Part shown: positions 44,455 to 53,601 of the stretch, in pieces
How positions within the stretch are numbered: position 1 is the stretch's first letter
How the letters are laid out: each line of letters opens with the position of its first letter
Assembly: GCF_004798585.1 (NCBI RefSeq)
Contig: NZ_PPXQ01000019.1
Span: forward strand, 60,079 to 124,078
Direction of reading: 5' to 3'
DNA length: 64,000 nucleotides
Source of the DNA: Massilia sp. Mn16-1_5
Lineage (GTDB): Bacteria; Pseudomonadota; Gammaproteobacteria; Burkholderiales; Burkholderiaceae_D
Made by a program: the position numbers and the translations under genes
The notes under the pieces: model-generated
The model's input: only the letters and a program-made list of their open reading frames with translations
Told to the model about the DNA's origin: nothing
Database searches by the model: none

Positions 44455-46596
44455 ATGACCACCGTGAAGCCCATCTGTTTCGCCGTCGCCGCCGCTTGCG
44501 CCTTCATGGCCGCACCGGCTTTCGCCCAGCAAGACCAGCAAGAGCGCGCGCCGGAAGGCGAGCCCGCCACCGTCGTGGTGACGGCGACACGGGGCGCCAA
44601 GGCGGTCGACAAGATCCCGGGCGCCGTGTCCGTCATCGGCCAGCAGGAGCTGGCCGCGCAATACCTGATCGCCGACGATCCGTCGCAGGCGCTGGCGACC
44701 TATATTCCCGGCTATGCGCCGAGCCGCCAGAAAATGACCTCGACCGGCGAATCGCTGCGCGGGCGCCAGCCACTGATCCTGCTGGACGGCATCCCGCAGT
44801 CGAACCCGCTGCGCGCCGGCATGCGCGAGGGCTATTTTGCCGACAGCGCGATCATCGAGCGCATCGAAGTGATCAACGGCGCATCGGCGGTGCAGGGCCT
44901 GGGCGCGACCGGTGGCATCATCAACTACATCACGAAGACGCCGAAGGCAAACGGCACCAGCTTCGGCGTCAACGTGCGCGCCGCCACCCAGTTCCGCTCG
45001 GACAACGTCGACTGGAAGACCGGGTACTCGGTGAGCCACAAGTCCGACGCCTTCGACCTGCTGGCCTATGCCAGCGTCCAGCGGCGCGGCATGGGCTACG
45101 ACGGCAACGGCCGACGCCTGGGCATCGACAGCGTGCAGGGCGACACCCTCGACTCGCATGGTGACGACCTGTTCTTCAAGATCGGCCGCAACTTCGGCGA
45201 CCAGCGCATCCAGCTCTCGCTGAACCGTTTCAACATGGCGGGCGACGGCGACTACCGCAACGAACCCGGCATCGTCGCGCAGGGCGTCACCACCACGTCA
45301 AGCGAGGGCACGCCGCCGGGCGAGCCGGCGCGCAACAAGGTGCGCAGCGCCAGCATCGACTACCGCCACGCGGCGCTGGCCGGCGGCGCGCTGACGGTGC
45401 AGCTGTTCAAGCACGACTTCGAGTCGCTGTATGGCGCCACCGCTGTCGCCACCTTCCAGGACATTCGCATCGCGCCCAACGGCACGCTGTGGGACCAGTC
45501 GCATATCGTGGCCGACAAGCTCGGTTCGCGTATCACTTATGTGCGTCCCGATACGCTGGTGCAGGGCCTGGAGCTGACCGTCGGTATGGATGCGCTGAAG
45601 GACCATACGCTGCAGCGCCTGGCAGCCACGGACCGCACCTGGGTGCCGGAGCTGAAGTTCAGGTCGCTCGCACCGTTCGCCCAGCTCGAATACGAGATCG
45701 GCCCGGTGACCCTGCGCGGCGGCCTGCGCCGCGAAAACGCCAAGCTCGAGGTCGACACCTACACCACGCTGGCCGCCTATGGCCGGCGCGAGGTGCAGGG
45801 CGGTTCCGCGGAATTCTCGGAGTCGGTGCGCAACGTCGGCGCCGTGTGGCGCCTGGCGCCGGGCTGGTCGGTCTTCGCCGCCAGTTCCGAAGGCTTCGGC
45901 CTGCCCGATGCGGGTCTCGTGCTGCGCGGCGTAAACACCCCGGGGCAATCGGTGTCGAACCTGATTTCGCTGCAGCCTATCGTCACCCGCAACAACGAGG
46001 TGGGCCTGAACTGGCGCGGTGCTTACGGACACATCGGCTTCTCGCGCTACGATTCGCGCTCGAAACTGGGCAGCGTGATCCGGATCAACTCGGCGGGCGT
46101 GGGCCTGGTGGAACGCGTGCCGACCATCGTCAAGGGCTGGGAAGCGAACGGCGAATGGCGTCCTGTGAAGCGGGTGTCGGTCTTCGGCAGCTACGCGGTC
46201 ACCGACGGCAAGACGGCCGCCGCCCAGGGCGCGCCGCTCGACCTCGACCTCGGCGCACGCTCGCAAGGTCCGGACAAGGCGGTACTTGGCGCCAATTGGG
46301 GCTTCCTGCCGAAAGCCCAGCTGCGCCTGCAGGCGACGCACCTGTTCGACCGCGACATCAACATCGGCCGCGTGGTCGGCACCAGCAAGCTGGAAGAACA
46401 TTTCACCGGCTATACGCTGGCCGACGCCGCCGTGAGCTGGGACACCGCGTATGGCCGCTTCGGCGCGAGCATCGAGAACCTTTTCGACAAGCAGTATGTC
46501 GGCTATTACTCGCAGTCGGCGGCGGCGACCGATCCAAGCGGCACCTATGCCGGCCGTGGACGTACGTTCGCGGTGAACTGGAGCCGCACGTTCTGA
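44455..46596 (+). CDS. TonB-dependent siderophore receptor
   Basis: A 713-residue receptor with signal peptide (...AAPAFAQQ) and TonB box-like ATVVVTATRGAK. The plug includes STGESLRGRQPLILLDGIPQ and IERIEVINGASAVQGLGATG, and the barrel ends in the aromatic NWSRTF. The Fur-type site and divergent PepSY gene support ferric-siderophore uptake. The plug is closest in style to IutA/FepA-like receptors; the ligand is not determinable. It converges with the methyltransferase gene, one base between stops. Confidence 0.92.
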   Translation: MTTVKPICFAVAAACAFMAAPAFAQQDQQERAPEGEPATVVVTATRGAKAVDKIPGAVSVIGQQELAAQYLIADDPSQALATYIPGYAPSRQKMTSTGESLRGRQPLILLDGIPQSNPLRAGMREGYFADSAIIERIEVINGASAVQGLGATGGIINYITKTPKANGTSFGVNVRAATQFRSDNVDWKTGYSVSHKSDAFDLLAYASVQRRGMGYDGNGRRLGIDSVQGDTLDSHGDDLFFKIGRNFGDQRIQLSLNRFNMAGDGDYRNEPGIVAQGVTTTSSEGTPPGEPARNKVRSASIDYRHAALAGGALTVQLFKHDFESLYGATAVATFQDIRIAPNGTLWDQSHIVADKLGSRITYVRPDTLVQGLELTVGMDALKDHTLQRLAATDRTWVPELKFRSLAPFAQLEYEIGPVTLRGGLRRENAKLEVDTYTTLAAYGRREVQGGSAEFSESVRNVGAVWRLAPGWSVFAASSEGFGLPDAGLVLRGVNTPGQSVSNLISLQPIVTRNNEVGLNWRGAYGHIGFSRYDSRSKLGSVIRINSAGVGLVERVPTIVKGWEANGEWRPVKRVSVFGSYAVTDGKTAAAQGAPLDLDLGARSQGPDKAVLGANWGFLPKAQLRLQATHLFDRDINIGRVVGTSKLEEHFTGYTLADAAVSWDTAYGRFGASIENLFDKQYVGYYSQSAAATDPSGTYAGRGRTFAVNWSRTF

Positions 46597-46597
46597 T

Positions 46598-47542
46598 TCA
46601 GGCGAGGCGCTTGCGCGCCTGCAGCCACACGGCCGCGATGCGTTCCACTTCCTCGTAGCCCTCGCAGTCGAGCTGGCCGCCGAAGATGTCCGGGTCGAGT
46701 TCCTCATTGGTCCAGTCGCAGGCCTCATCCAGGCGCGGCCGGATCGTCTCCAGGAATTCGTCGCGGCCGTCGACGATGGCGATGCCCGTGTAAAGCAGCA
46801 GCGTACCGCCCGGCGCCAGGCGTTCGAGCGCGGCGTCGACGATCTGCAGCGAGAGTCCCGCGCCGCGCATGTCGCCGCCGTGGCGGTAGCGCAGCTTGTC
46901 GGGGTCGAGGATGTAGGGCGGGTTCGACAGGACGAGATCGAATTCGCCGTCGAGGTCCCGCAGCAGGTCGCTATAGCGCGCTTCCACTTTCGGCGTGGCG
47001 TTCAGGCGCGCGTTGACGGCCGCGAGCGCCAGGGCGCGCTCGTTGATGTCGGCGGCGAACACCTGCGCGTCCGGGAAGCGCGCCGCGACCTCGATCGCGC
47101 CGGCGCCGCTGCCGGCACCGATGTCGACCACGCGCCGCGGCGGCGGCGTCAGCCCGTCCATGCTGCGCGTCAGGGCGGCGATGTAGCGGTAGGTATCCGG
47201 ACCGAAGAAGACGGCGTCCTCGGCATGGGTAGGAAACGCCGAGTGGAAGTAGAGGCGGGAACCGATGCTGGAAGCACGCACCGTCGCGCACAGTGCGCCG
47301 TCCTTCTCGGCCACCACGCCGGCGCGGCGCATCAGCGCCAGGACCTCCTTTGGTAAGCTCTCTTCGCGAAACGGCCGGCTCCAGCCGAATACCCCGCGCA
47401 GATCCTGCGCCCAGGCGCTGTCAGGCCGGCCGTTGACGCGGCGGTGCGTCGCCGGCGTGACGGTGATGAACTGGTAGCCTGCCTGGCGCAGGGCCTGGCC
47501 CAGCGCGAGCAGGGCGTCGGGATCGTAAGCAGTGGAGGTCAT
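46598..47542 (-). CDS. class I SAM methyltransferase, PrmC/HemK-like
   Basis: A 314-residue methyltransferase with an N-terminal helical domain (about 1-120) and a Rossmann domain: motif I VVDIGAGSGAGAIEVAARF, motif II VFAADINERALALA and the catalytic NPPY in FDLVLSNPPYILDPDKLRYR. NPPY marks N-methylation of an amide or adenine, as in PrmC (release-factor Gln) or rRNA enzymes. Its overall form is that of a second, PrmC-like paralogue, so no gene symbol is given. Confidence 0.85.
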   Translation of the reverse strand: MTSTAYDPDALLALGQALRQAGYQFITVTPATHRRVNGRPDSAWAQDLRGVFGWSRPFREESLPKEVLALMRRAGVVAEKDGALCATVRASSIGSRLYFHSAFPTHAEDAVFFGPDTYRYIAALTRSMDGLTPPPRRVVDIGAGSGAGAIEVAARFPDAQVFAADINERALALAAVNARLNATPKVEARYSDLLRDLDGEFDLVLSNPPYILDPDKLRYRHGGDMRGAGLSLQIVDAALERLAPGGTLLLYTGIAIVDGRDEFLETIRPRLDEACDWTNEELDPDIFGGQLDCEGYEEVERIAAVWLQARKRLA

Positions 47543-47717
47543 GGGGCGAGGATGAACGATGGCGCGCGCGTGCTCTGTTCGCTGGCGTACAGAGTGCCGG
47601 ACAGCTGCGCGCCGCTTATGTGAATGTCCGAACATACTGGCTCGTGTGTCGCGTCCATACTGGACCTATGTTCAAGTTGGCAACGGTGCCGACGCGATAA
47701 CACTTATTAGGACAGCC

Positions 47718-47894
47718 ATGAAACCACTTTTACCGGATCAGGAACACGCCCGCGTCGAGCGCGAAATCGAACGCGAGCGGCATGAACGCAGCCTGCACGA
47801 CGAAGCCCGTGCCGGCCTGGCACTCGACGACGAATTCCGCTTGAAAGATGCGCGCGAGAGCATGAACTCCTCGAACCTGCGGAGGCAGCCATGA
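47718..47894 (+). CDS. 58-residue charged small protein before ypfJ-type gene
   Basis: ATG with AGGA six bases upstream; the frame starts MKPLLPDQEHARVEREIERE and stays strongly charged and helical throughout. It ends in an ATGA overlap with the metallopeptidase gene, which argues that it is real and co-translated. Function unknown. An upstream dyad GTCCA-TAC-TGGAC (47653-47665) lies in the 175-base gap and may be an operator. Confidence 0.65.
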   Translation: MKPLLPDQEHARVEREIERERHERSLHDEARAGLALDDEFRLKDARESMNSSNLRRQP

Positions 47895-48766
47895 AGTGGG
47901 AAGGCGACCGCGAAAGCGGTAATGTCGAGGACCGGCGCGGCGGTGGAGGCGGCGGGGGCTTCAACATCGGCGGCCGTGGCGTCGGCCTCGGAACGGTGGC
48001 GATTGCGCTCGTCGCTTCGATCTTCTTTGGCGTCGATCCGGGGACGGTGATCGGCATGCTCGGCGGTGGCAGCGCACCTGCGCCGCAGGTCCAGCAGCGC
48101 GATCCGAACGCACCCCAGGCCAATGACCGCGAAACCCGCTTCGTGCGCACCGTGCTGGGCTATACGGAAGATGCGTGGACCCCGATCTTTGCCGCGCAAG
48201 GCGGCACCTACCAGGCGCCCAAGCTGGTGCTGTTCGAGGGGCGTACGCCGACCGCCTGCGGGACCGGCAATTCGGCTACCGGGCCCTTCTACTGTCCGGG
48301 CGACCAGAAGGTGTACATCGACCTCAGCTTCTTCCGCCTGATGCAGGAACGTTTCCACGTCGGCGGCGAATTCGCCCAGGCCTATGTCATCGCGCACGAG
48401 GTCGGCCACCACGTGCAGAAGCTGATCGGGGTATCCGACCAGGTGCACAACGCCCAGCAGCGGGCTTCCGAGACCGAAGGCAACGCCTTGTCGGTGCGGC
48501 TGGAGCTGCAGGCCGACTGCTTTGCCGGCGTCTGGGCCAACCGCACCCAGCAGAAGGAGGCTTTCCTGGAAGAGGGCGACGTCGAAAGCGCGCTGGCCAC
48601 CGCCACCGCGATCGGCGATGACGCCCTGCAGCGCCAGTCGCGCGGCACCGTGGTGCCGGATTCGTTTACCCACGGCAGTTCCGAGCAGCGCGTGCGCTGG
48701 TTCAAGCGCGGGCTCGAGGCCGGCGACCCGCAGCAGTGCAATACCTTCGAGGCCAAGCGCCTGTAG
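47891..48766 (+). CDS. ypfJ: YpfJ-type neutral zinc metallopeptidase
   Basis: A 291-residue protein of the YpfJ/zinc metallopeptidase family. An N-terminal Gly-rich stretch (RRGGGGGGGFNIGGRGVGLG) precedes one membrane segment (about residues 33-55), anchoring it in the inner membrane with the catalytic domain outside. The zinc motif HEVGH is at 169-173, and a later RLELQADCFAGVW carries the likely third ligand. The family is widespread but its substrates are not well known. Starts in an ATGA overlap with the small charged protein. Confidence 0.9.
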   Translation: MKWEGDRESGNVEDRRGGGGGGGFNIGGRGVGLGTVAIALVASIFFGVDPGTVIGMLGGGSAPAPQVQQRDPNAPQANDRETRFVRTVLGYTEDAWTPIFAAQGGTYQAPKLVLFEGRTPTACGTGNSATGPFYCPGDQKVYIDLSFFRLMQERFHVGGEFAQAYVIAHEVGHHVQKLIGVSDQVHNAQQRASETEGNALSVRLELQADCFAGVWANRTQQKEAFLEEGDVESALATATAIGDDALQRQSRGTVVPDSFTHGSSEQRVRWFKRGLEAGDPQQCNTFEAKRL

Positions 48767-48773
48767 CGAGAAC

Positions 48774-48800
48774 GTTCCTGCAAGCATGGCTTGCAGGAAC
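48774..48800 (+). terminator. hairpin after the metallopeptidase gene
   Basis: GTTCCTGCAAGC and GCTTGCAGGAAC form a perfect 12-base-pair stem with a three-base loop. Only a short pyrimidine stretch follows, so termination may be partial. The A+T-rich region to about 48875 has no gene. Confidence 0.55.
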
Positions 48801-48976
48801 TTCGCCTTTCCTGTTGCGAACTACTTGCTAAAGTGCAGCTAAAATTCAATAAAAACCATTAAAAAACATTAATTCATTTCCGTGCGCATATCGCCTTCGA
48901 TAGCGTTTTGACATAAGTTTATTGTCCACGCACTCATCGTCAACGGTGAGTCTCGCAAACTTTCGAGGAGGAATTT

Positions 48977-50161
48977 ATGCTGGCAATGAATTATCGGGGG
49001 CCCTACCGCGTCCGCGCGACACATAAATCGGATCCCGTGATCGAGCATCCGGGCGACGCCATCGTGCGCGTGACGCGCTCCTGCATCTGCGGTTCCGACC
49101 TGCACTTGTATCACGGCATGGTGCCGGATACCCGGGTCGGCCATACTTTCGGACACGAGTTCATCGGCATCGTCGAGGAAGTCGGTTCGCAGGTGCAAAC
49201 GCTGAAGGTGGGCGACCGCGTGCTGGTGCCCTTCAATATCTTCTGCGGCTCCTGCTTCTTCTGCCAGAAAGAACTCTACGGTAACTGCCACAACATGAAC
49301 CCCCAGTCGACCGCGGTGGGTTCCATCTACGGCTATTCGCACACGGCCGGCGGCTACGACGGCGGCCAGGCCGAATACGTGCGCGTGCCGATGGCCGACG
49401 TCGGTCCCATCAAGATCCCCGACGACATCGTCGACGACGACGCCGTGCTGCTCACCGACGCGCTGCCGACCGGCTACCAGGCCGCCGAGATGGGCAGCAT
49501 CGAGGAAGGCGATACCGTCGTCGTGTTCGGCGCGGGTCCGGTCGGCATCTTTGCCGCCAAATCCGCCTGGCTGTTCGGCGCCGGCCGCGTGATCGTGGTC
49601 GACGAACTCGAGTACCGCCTGGAATTCGTGAAGAACTACGCCCAGTGCGAAGTGGTGAACTTCAAGGACGTGGGCGACATGGCGCTGCACATCAAGAAGA
49701 TGACCGACTGGCTGGGCGCCGACGTCTGCATCGACGCTGTCGGCTGCGACGCCGCCGGCAGCGTGGCGCAAACGGTGACCGGGCGCCTGATGAAGATGCA
49801 GGCCGGTGCCGCCACCGTGCTGCACTGGTGCATCAATTCGGTACGCAAGGGCGGCAACGTGTCGATCGTCGGCGTCTACGGTCCGACCTTCAACGCGGTC
49901 CCGATCGGCAATGCGCTGAACAAGGGCATCACGATGCGCATGAACCAGGCCAGCGTCAAGCGCCACGTGCCGCGCCTGATCGAGCACATCCGCGCCGGAC
50001 ACATCGATCCGAAGCAGATCATCACCCACCGCATCCCGCTGGAAGAGGTGGCCGACGCTTACCACATCTTCTCGAGCAAGCTCGACAACTGCATCAAGCC
50101 GATCCTGATCCCGCCGCGCGCCCACGAAGTGCGCGCCGTGACGGCCAGCGTCGGCAAATAA
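48977..50161 (+). CDS. zinc-dependent alcohol/formaldehyde dehydrogenase-like protein
   Basis: A 394-residue medium-chain dehydrogenase. The catalytic-zinc region is SCICGSDLHLYHG and GHTFGHEFIGIVEEVG. The structural-zinc loop FCGSCFFCQKELYGNCHN holds four cysteines, and the Rossmann motif is VVVFGAGPVGIFAAKSAW. The extended form resembles the glutathione-independent formaldehyde dehydrogenase group. GAGGAGG precedes the ATG. TTGACA at 48908-48913 may be a -35, but no convincing -10 was found. The gene is followed after ten bases by the His-rich protein gene. Confidence 0.88.
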   Translation: MLAMNYRGPYRVRATHKSDPVIEHPGDAIVRVTRSCICGSDLHLYHGMVPDTRVGHTFGHEFIGIVEEVGSQVQTLKVGDRVLVPFNIFCGSCFFCQKELYGNCHNMNPQSTAVGSIYGYSHTAGGYDGGQAEYVRVPMADVGPIKIPDDIVDDDAVLLTDALPTGYQAAEMGSIEEGDTVVVFGAGPVGIFAAKSAWLFGAGRVIVVDELEYRLEFVKNYAQCEVVNFKDVGDMALHIKKMTDWLGADVCIDAVGCDAAGSVAQTVTGRLMKMQAGAATVLHWCINSVRKGGNVSIVGVYGPTFNAVPIGNALNKGITMRMNQASVKRHVPRLIEHIRAGHIDPKQIITHRIPLEEVADAYHIFSSKLDNCIKPILIPPRAHEVRAVTASVGK

Positions 50162-50171
50162 GGAGGACGGC

Positions 50172-50774
50172 ATGGAAAACGGAACCGCCCTGGTCAAGCA
50201 CGACAATAATCCCGAGCACGACCACGACTTCGAGAACACGCACGACCATACCCACCACCACCACGTGCAGCCCGAGCTGCGCCAGACCCGCCGCACGCGC
50301 GAGCAGCTGACGCACATCAAGGGCTGGGGTGCGGACCTGGATCGCAAGAACCGTCCCGGCGTGCCGATGGAGCGCACGCCGCCGCGCTACACGCCGGCCG
50401 ACATGCCCACGCCGCCGGCACAGGAGCAGAAGGTCGAGGTGCTGGTGTCGCCCGAGCGTCCCGGCATCACGCAAATCCACGGCTCGGTCCAGCCGCCGTC
50501 GGGCCTGTCGGGCCTGCTACGCCGCGCCGCCTTCAAATACACCGAGAACGACCTGCGCCACTGGCTGATCCTGCTGGGCGCCGACCGCATCAACGTGGTC
50601 GAGGGCATCGTCGAGGACCTGGCGCACGGCCACGTGCCCAACATCCTCGGCGAAATGGGCCTGAAGTCGGAATGGCAGCACAACAAGAAGGGCCTCGCGA
50701 CCAAGGTCGCGATTGCCGGCGCCATCGGTGCGGCTGCCTACCTGTTGTTGAAGGATCGCGACGAACGCTATTGA
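50172..50774 (+). CDS. His-rich protein co-transcribed with the dehydrogenase, unknown
   Basis: A 200-residue protein. The N-terminal 35 residues carry a dense His/Asp/Glu cluster (HDHDFENTHDHTHHHHVQ) likely to bind zinc or another metal, then a Pro-rich linker. A helical domain follows (LRHWLILLGADRINVVEGIV) and a short C-terminal hydrophobic segment (VAIAGAIGAAAYLLL) may touch the membrane. AGGAGG precedes the ATG and only ten bases separate it from the dehydrogenase, so a role in metal supply or storage for that enzyme is possible (inference). Confidence 0.7.
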   Translation: MENGTALVKHDNNPEHDHDFENTHDHTHHHHVQPELRQTRRTREQLTHIKGWGADLDRKNRPGVPMERTPPRYTPADMPTPPAQEQKVEVLVSPERPGITQIHGSVQPPSGLSGLLRRAAFKYTENDLRHWLILLGADRINVVEGIVEDLAHGHVPNILGEMGLKSEWQHNKKGLATKVAIAGAIGAAAYLLLKDRDERY

Positions 50775-50775
50775 C

Positions 50776-50883
50776 CGTAGGGCGGGCATGCCCGCGCGTG
50801 AACGTTGCGCCATGTTGGCTTCGTTCAAGGAACGGCCCCGCCAACACAATGCCGGCGTCACGCGCGGGCATGCCCGCCCTACG
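50776..50883. repeat. 26-base inverted pair of the GGGCATGCCC repeat
   Basis: The left copy at 50776-50801 starts CGTAGGGCGGGCATGCCC and ends GCGCGTGA; the right copy at 50858-50883 is its exact reverse complement. It is the longest perfect pair in the window. The remainder of 50884-51014 shows only the leader of the next gene. Confidence 0.85.
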
Positions 50884-51014
50884 CCCCGCCTGTTGCGCAC
50901 CTGCGCACTTGGCGGGGCTTCTTGCGTTTGAGCAAGTTCCTTTTTTGAGGCTCGTCCACACTCCGTTGATGTCCGGCCCGGTTCCGCGGCCGGGAACTTT
51001 CGACTGGAGAGACG

Positions 51015-52832
51015 ATGAAGCTTCGAACCCGCCTGCTGGCCACGCCCCTCGGTGTGCTGATCGCCAGCGCCTGCGCGGCTGCGCAACCGCCTGCCGTGCA
51101 GAGCCCCATGATGGGCGCCCCCAAGCTGCAATCCATGGCCGCCAACGCCGCGCTGGTCGCGAAACTGGCGCAGGGCCGCGGGGCGCGCGGCCTCGACAAT
51201 AATCACGGCTTCATGGTCGCCCAGCAGCATCCGGGTGTGCAGGGCACGCAAGTGGTACGCGCCGCCCATACCTACAAGGGCCTGCGCGTGTTCGGCTCCG
51301 AGTCGGTCGTGGTGGTCGATGCGCAAGGCGCCATCCTGTCGGAATCGGCGTCCCCGCGCCGTCTGCATCTGGGGCGCGGCCCCGCCAACCGGCTGGGCGC
51401 GGCGACCAGCGACTTCAAGGTCAAGCCTTCGATGCCGCCGAAGGCTGCGATCGACGCCGCCGTCGGCGCGACGCTCTCGGCCACCGGACCGGACGCGACC
51501 CACATCACCCCGCCGAGCGCCGAGCTGCTGATCTACCCGGTGATGAAGACCGAGCGCGTGGCCAGCGCTGCCGGCAAGCCCGAAGAAGAGCTGAACGCCC
51601 TCGACGTGCAGGAGGCCGTCGACCACTACGAACTGGCCTACCTGGTGCGCACCCGCATGCAGCGCGGCGATCATCCGTATTATCACGACACCGTGGTCAG
51701 CGCCAACGACGGCCACATCATCGACCGCTGGAGCGCCCTGCAGACCGTGATCGGCGTGGGCAAGAGCCAGTACAACGGCGAGGTGCCGATCAGCACCACC
51801 TTCAGCGAGGGCCTGTACCGCATGCTCGATCCGGAGCGCGGCACCGGCGGCACCTATGGCGCGATGGCGATCACCAACGCCAACGGCAGCAGCAGCGCCG
51901 GCAAGATGTACACGCATACCGAGAACACCTGGGGCGACGGCAAGCAGTACGTGCGCGGCGGCAGCACCACGAATGCCAACGGCCAGACCGCGGCCGTGAA
52001 CGCGATGTGGGGCCTGATGAATACCTACGACGCCCTCAAGAACGCGCTCGGCTGGCAGTCGCTCGACGGCCAGAACACGGCCACCTACATCGCCGTGCAC
52101 GTCAACACCGCCTACGACAACGCCTATTACAGCGACACCTGCCGCTGCATGTTCATCGGCGACGGCTCCAGCTTCAACAGCCTGGGTTCGATCGACGTGA
52201 TCGGCCACGAGATGGGGCACGGCGTCACCGCCGCCACCTCGGACCTCGTGTACTCGGGCGAATCGGGCGGCCTGAACGAATCGAGTTCGGACATCGGCGG
52301 CGAAGTGGTGGAAGCCTACGCGCGCGCCGGCGGCAAGGGCGACAGCATTCCCCTGAGCGGCAACGACTGGATGCTTGGCACCGAGATCGCCCGCGACGGC
52401 CAGCCGCTGCGCTGGATGTACCGCCCGAGCAAGGACGGCAGCAGCCCGGACGCCTGGAGCACTTCCCTGAAGCGCCTTGACGTCCACTACAGCAGCGGCC
52501 CGAACAACCGGATGTTCTACTTCCTGGCGATGGGTTCGAAAGCGGACAAGGCGGGCGACTACTACAGCAAATACCTGGTGAAGTCGCCGGCGGCCATGAC
52601 GGGCATCGGCACCGATAAAGCCTTCCGCATCTGGTTCAAGGCGAACACGACCAAGTTCACCTCGAGCACCAACTACGCCGACGCGCGCGCCAAGATGATC
52701 GAGGCGGCCCAGGAGTTATATGGCGCGGACAGCCGCGAGGCGATCGCCGTGACACGCGCGTACGCCGCCATCAACGTCGGCGCCGATGTCGATGAACCGG
52801 CGGCCGAACCTCCGGCCTTGGCCGCCAACTAA
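51015..52832 (+). CDS. M4-family (thermolysin-like) secreted metallopeptidase
   Basis: A 605-residue secreted protease with signal peptide (...LIASACAAAQ), a propeptide with FTP/PepSY-type features up to about residue 245, and the M4 catalytic domain. Zinc motif HEMGH lies at 398-402 (VIGHEMGHGVTAATSDL); the third ligand Glu is in GGLNESSSDIGGE. The C-terminal half has the active-site His region (SGPNNRMFYFLAMGS). It degrades extracellular protein. The Cys in the signal region (SAC) could make it a lipoprotein precursor, but the surrounding residues fit a normal signal peptide as well. Confidence 0.93.
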   Translation: MKLRTRLLATPLGVLIASACAAAQPPAVQSPMMGAPKLQSMAANAALVAKLAQGRGARGLDNNHGFMVAQQHPGVQGTQVVRAAHTYKGLRVFGSESVVVVDAQGAILSESASPRRLHLGRGPANRLGAATSDFKVKPSMPPKAAIDAAVGATLSATGPDATHITPPSAELLIYPVMKTERVASAAGKPEEELNALDVQEAVDHYELAYLVRTRMQRGDHPYYHDTVVSANDGHIIDRWSALQTVIGVGKSQYNGEVPISTTFSEGLYRMLDPERGTGGTYGAMAITNANGSSSAGKMYTHTENTWGDGKQYVRGGSTTNANGQTAAVNAMWGLMNTYDALKNALGWQSLDGQNTATYIAVHVNTAYDNAYYSDTCRCMFIGDGSSFNSLGSIDVIGHEMGHGVTAATSDLVYSGESGGLNESSSDIGGEVVEAYARAGGKGDSIPLSGNDWMLGTEIARDGQPLRWMYRPSKDGSSPDAWSTSLKRLDVHYSSGPNNRMFYFLAMGSKADKAGDYYSKYLVKSPAAMTGIGTDKAFRIWFKANTTKFTSSTNYADARAKMIEAAQELYGADSREAIAVTRAYAAINVGADVDEPAAEPPALAAN

Positions 52833-52841
52833 ACGGTCCGG

Positions 52842-53564
52842 TCAATCCCCCAACAACGGATACGGATTGACCGGCGTTCCCTTCCACCACTGCTTCTCGG
52901 GCGTGAGCGCGACCACCGCGAAATGCAGGTGGGGCGCGCTCGGATCCGCGTTGCCGGTGGCGCCGACATAGCCCAGCAGGTCGCCGCGCTTGACCTGCAT
53001 GCCTTCCTTGATGCCGTCGGCGTACTTGTCGAGGTGGGCGTAGTAATAGGCGTGCTCTTCCTGCGGATCGAACTGGTACAGCGTGATGCCGCCCGGCTTG
53101 CTGTTGAAGAGCTTGACGACCTTGCCGTCGCCGGCCGCACGCACCGGCGTGCCGGTCGGGGCCATGATGTCCAGGGCTTCGTGATGGCGCTCCTGGCCGC
53201 GCGGCTGGTCGAAAGTATCGGTCAGCTTGGCGTAGGGCACGCCTTCGACCGGCACCAGCAGCTTGGCCGGCATGCTGCCGCCTGCGGTCAAGGCCGGCGT
53301 CCCGGAGCTGGCCGTCGCCGTCGTCGTTTGCGGAGCGGGGCGGATCGGCAGGTCCGCGTCCGAGAGGTCGGTCTGCACCAGGCGGTCGCTGGCCGTGCCC
53401 GTGGGTGCGGACGCGGCGGCGGCCGGCGGATTGGCCGATGGCGCCGGCAAGGCCCCGCCATCGGTGATGATCGGATTCGGCGCGTCAGCGAACTGGCGCA
53501 AGCCGATGAACAAGCCGCCCGCGCCGACGAGCACGCCGAGCAAAAAAGTGACCAGCCATCTCAT
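52842..53564 (-). CDS. M23-family peptidoglycan endopeptidase
   Basis: A 240-residue protein anchored by one N-terminal membrane segment (residues 3-22), with a Pro/Ala/Thr-rich linker and an M23 domain. Zinc ligands His128 and Asp132 stand in HHEALDIMAPTGTPV; HLH at 212-214 (SAPHLHFAVVAL) completes the site. It probably cleaves peptide cross-links of the cell wall from the periplasmic side. It lies nine bases from the convergent M4 gene and 37 bases after the L,D-transpeptidase gene on the same strand, so a cell-wall pair. Confidence 0.9.
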   Translation of the reverse strand: MRWLVTFLLGVLVGAGGLFIGLRQFADAPNPIITDGGALPAPSANPPAAAASAPTGTASDRLVQTDLSDADLPIRPAPQTTTATASSGTPALTAGGSMPAKLLVPVEGVPYAKLTDTFDQPRGQERHHEALDIMAPTGTPVRAAGDGKVVKLFNSKPGGITLYQFDPQEEHAYYYAHLDKYADGIKEGMQVKRGDLLGYVGATGNADPSAPHLHFAVVALTPEKQWWKGTPVNPYPLLGD

Positions 53565-53601
53565 GGGTGCAAACCTCCTCTAGGTAATGACTCCTGCGTG
53601 A

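Noticed and set aside
48908..48936. Sigma-70 promoter of the dehydrogenase gene with TTGACA
   Set aside because: TTGACA is perfect but the region 17 bases downstream (CACTCA) is not a -10 box; another sigma factor is possible, so no feature is claimed.
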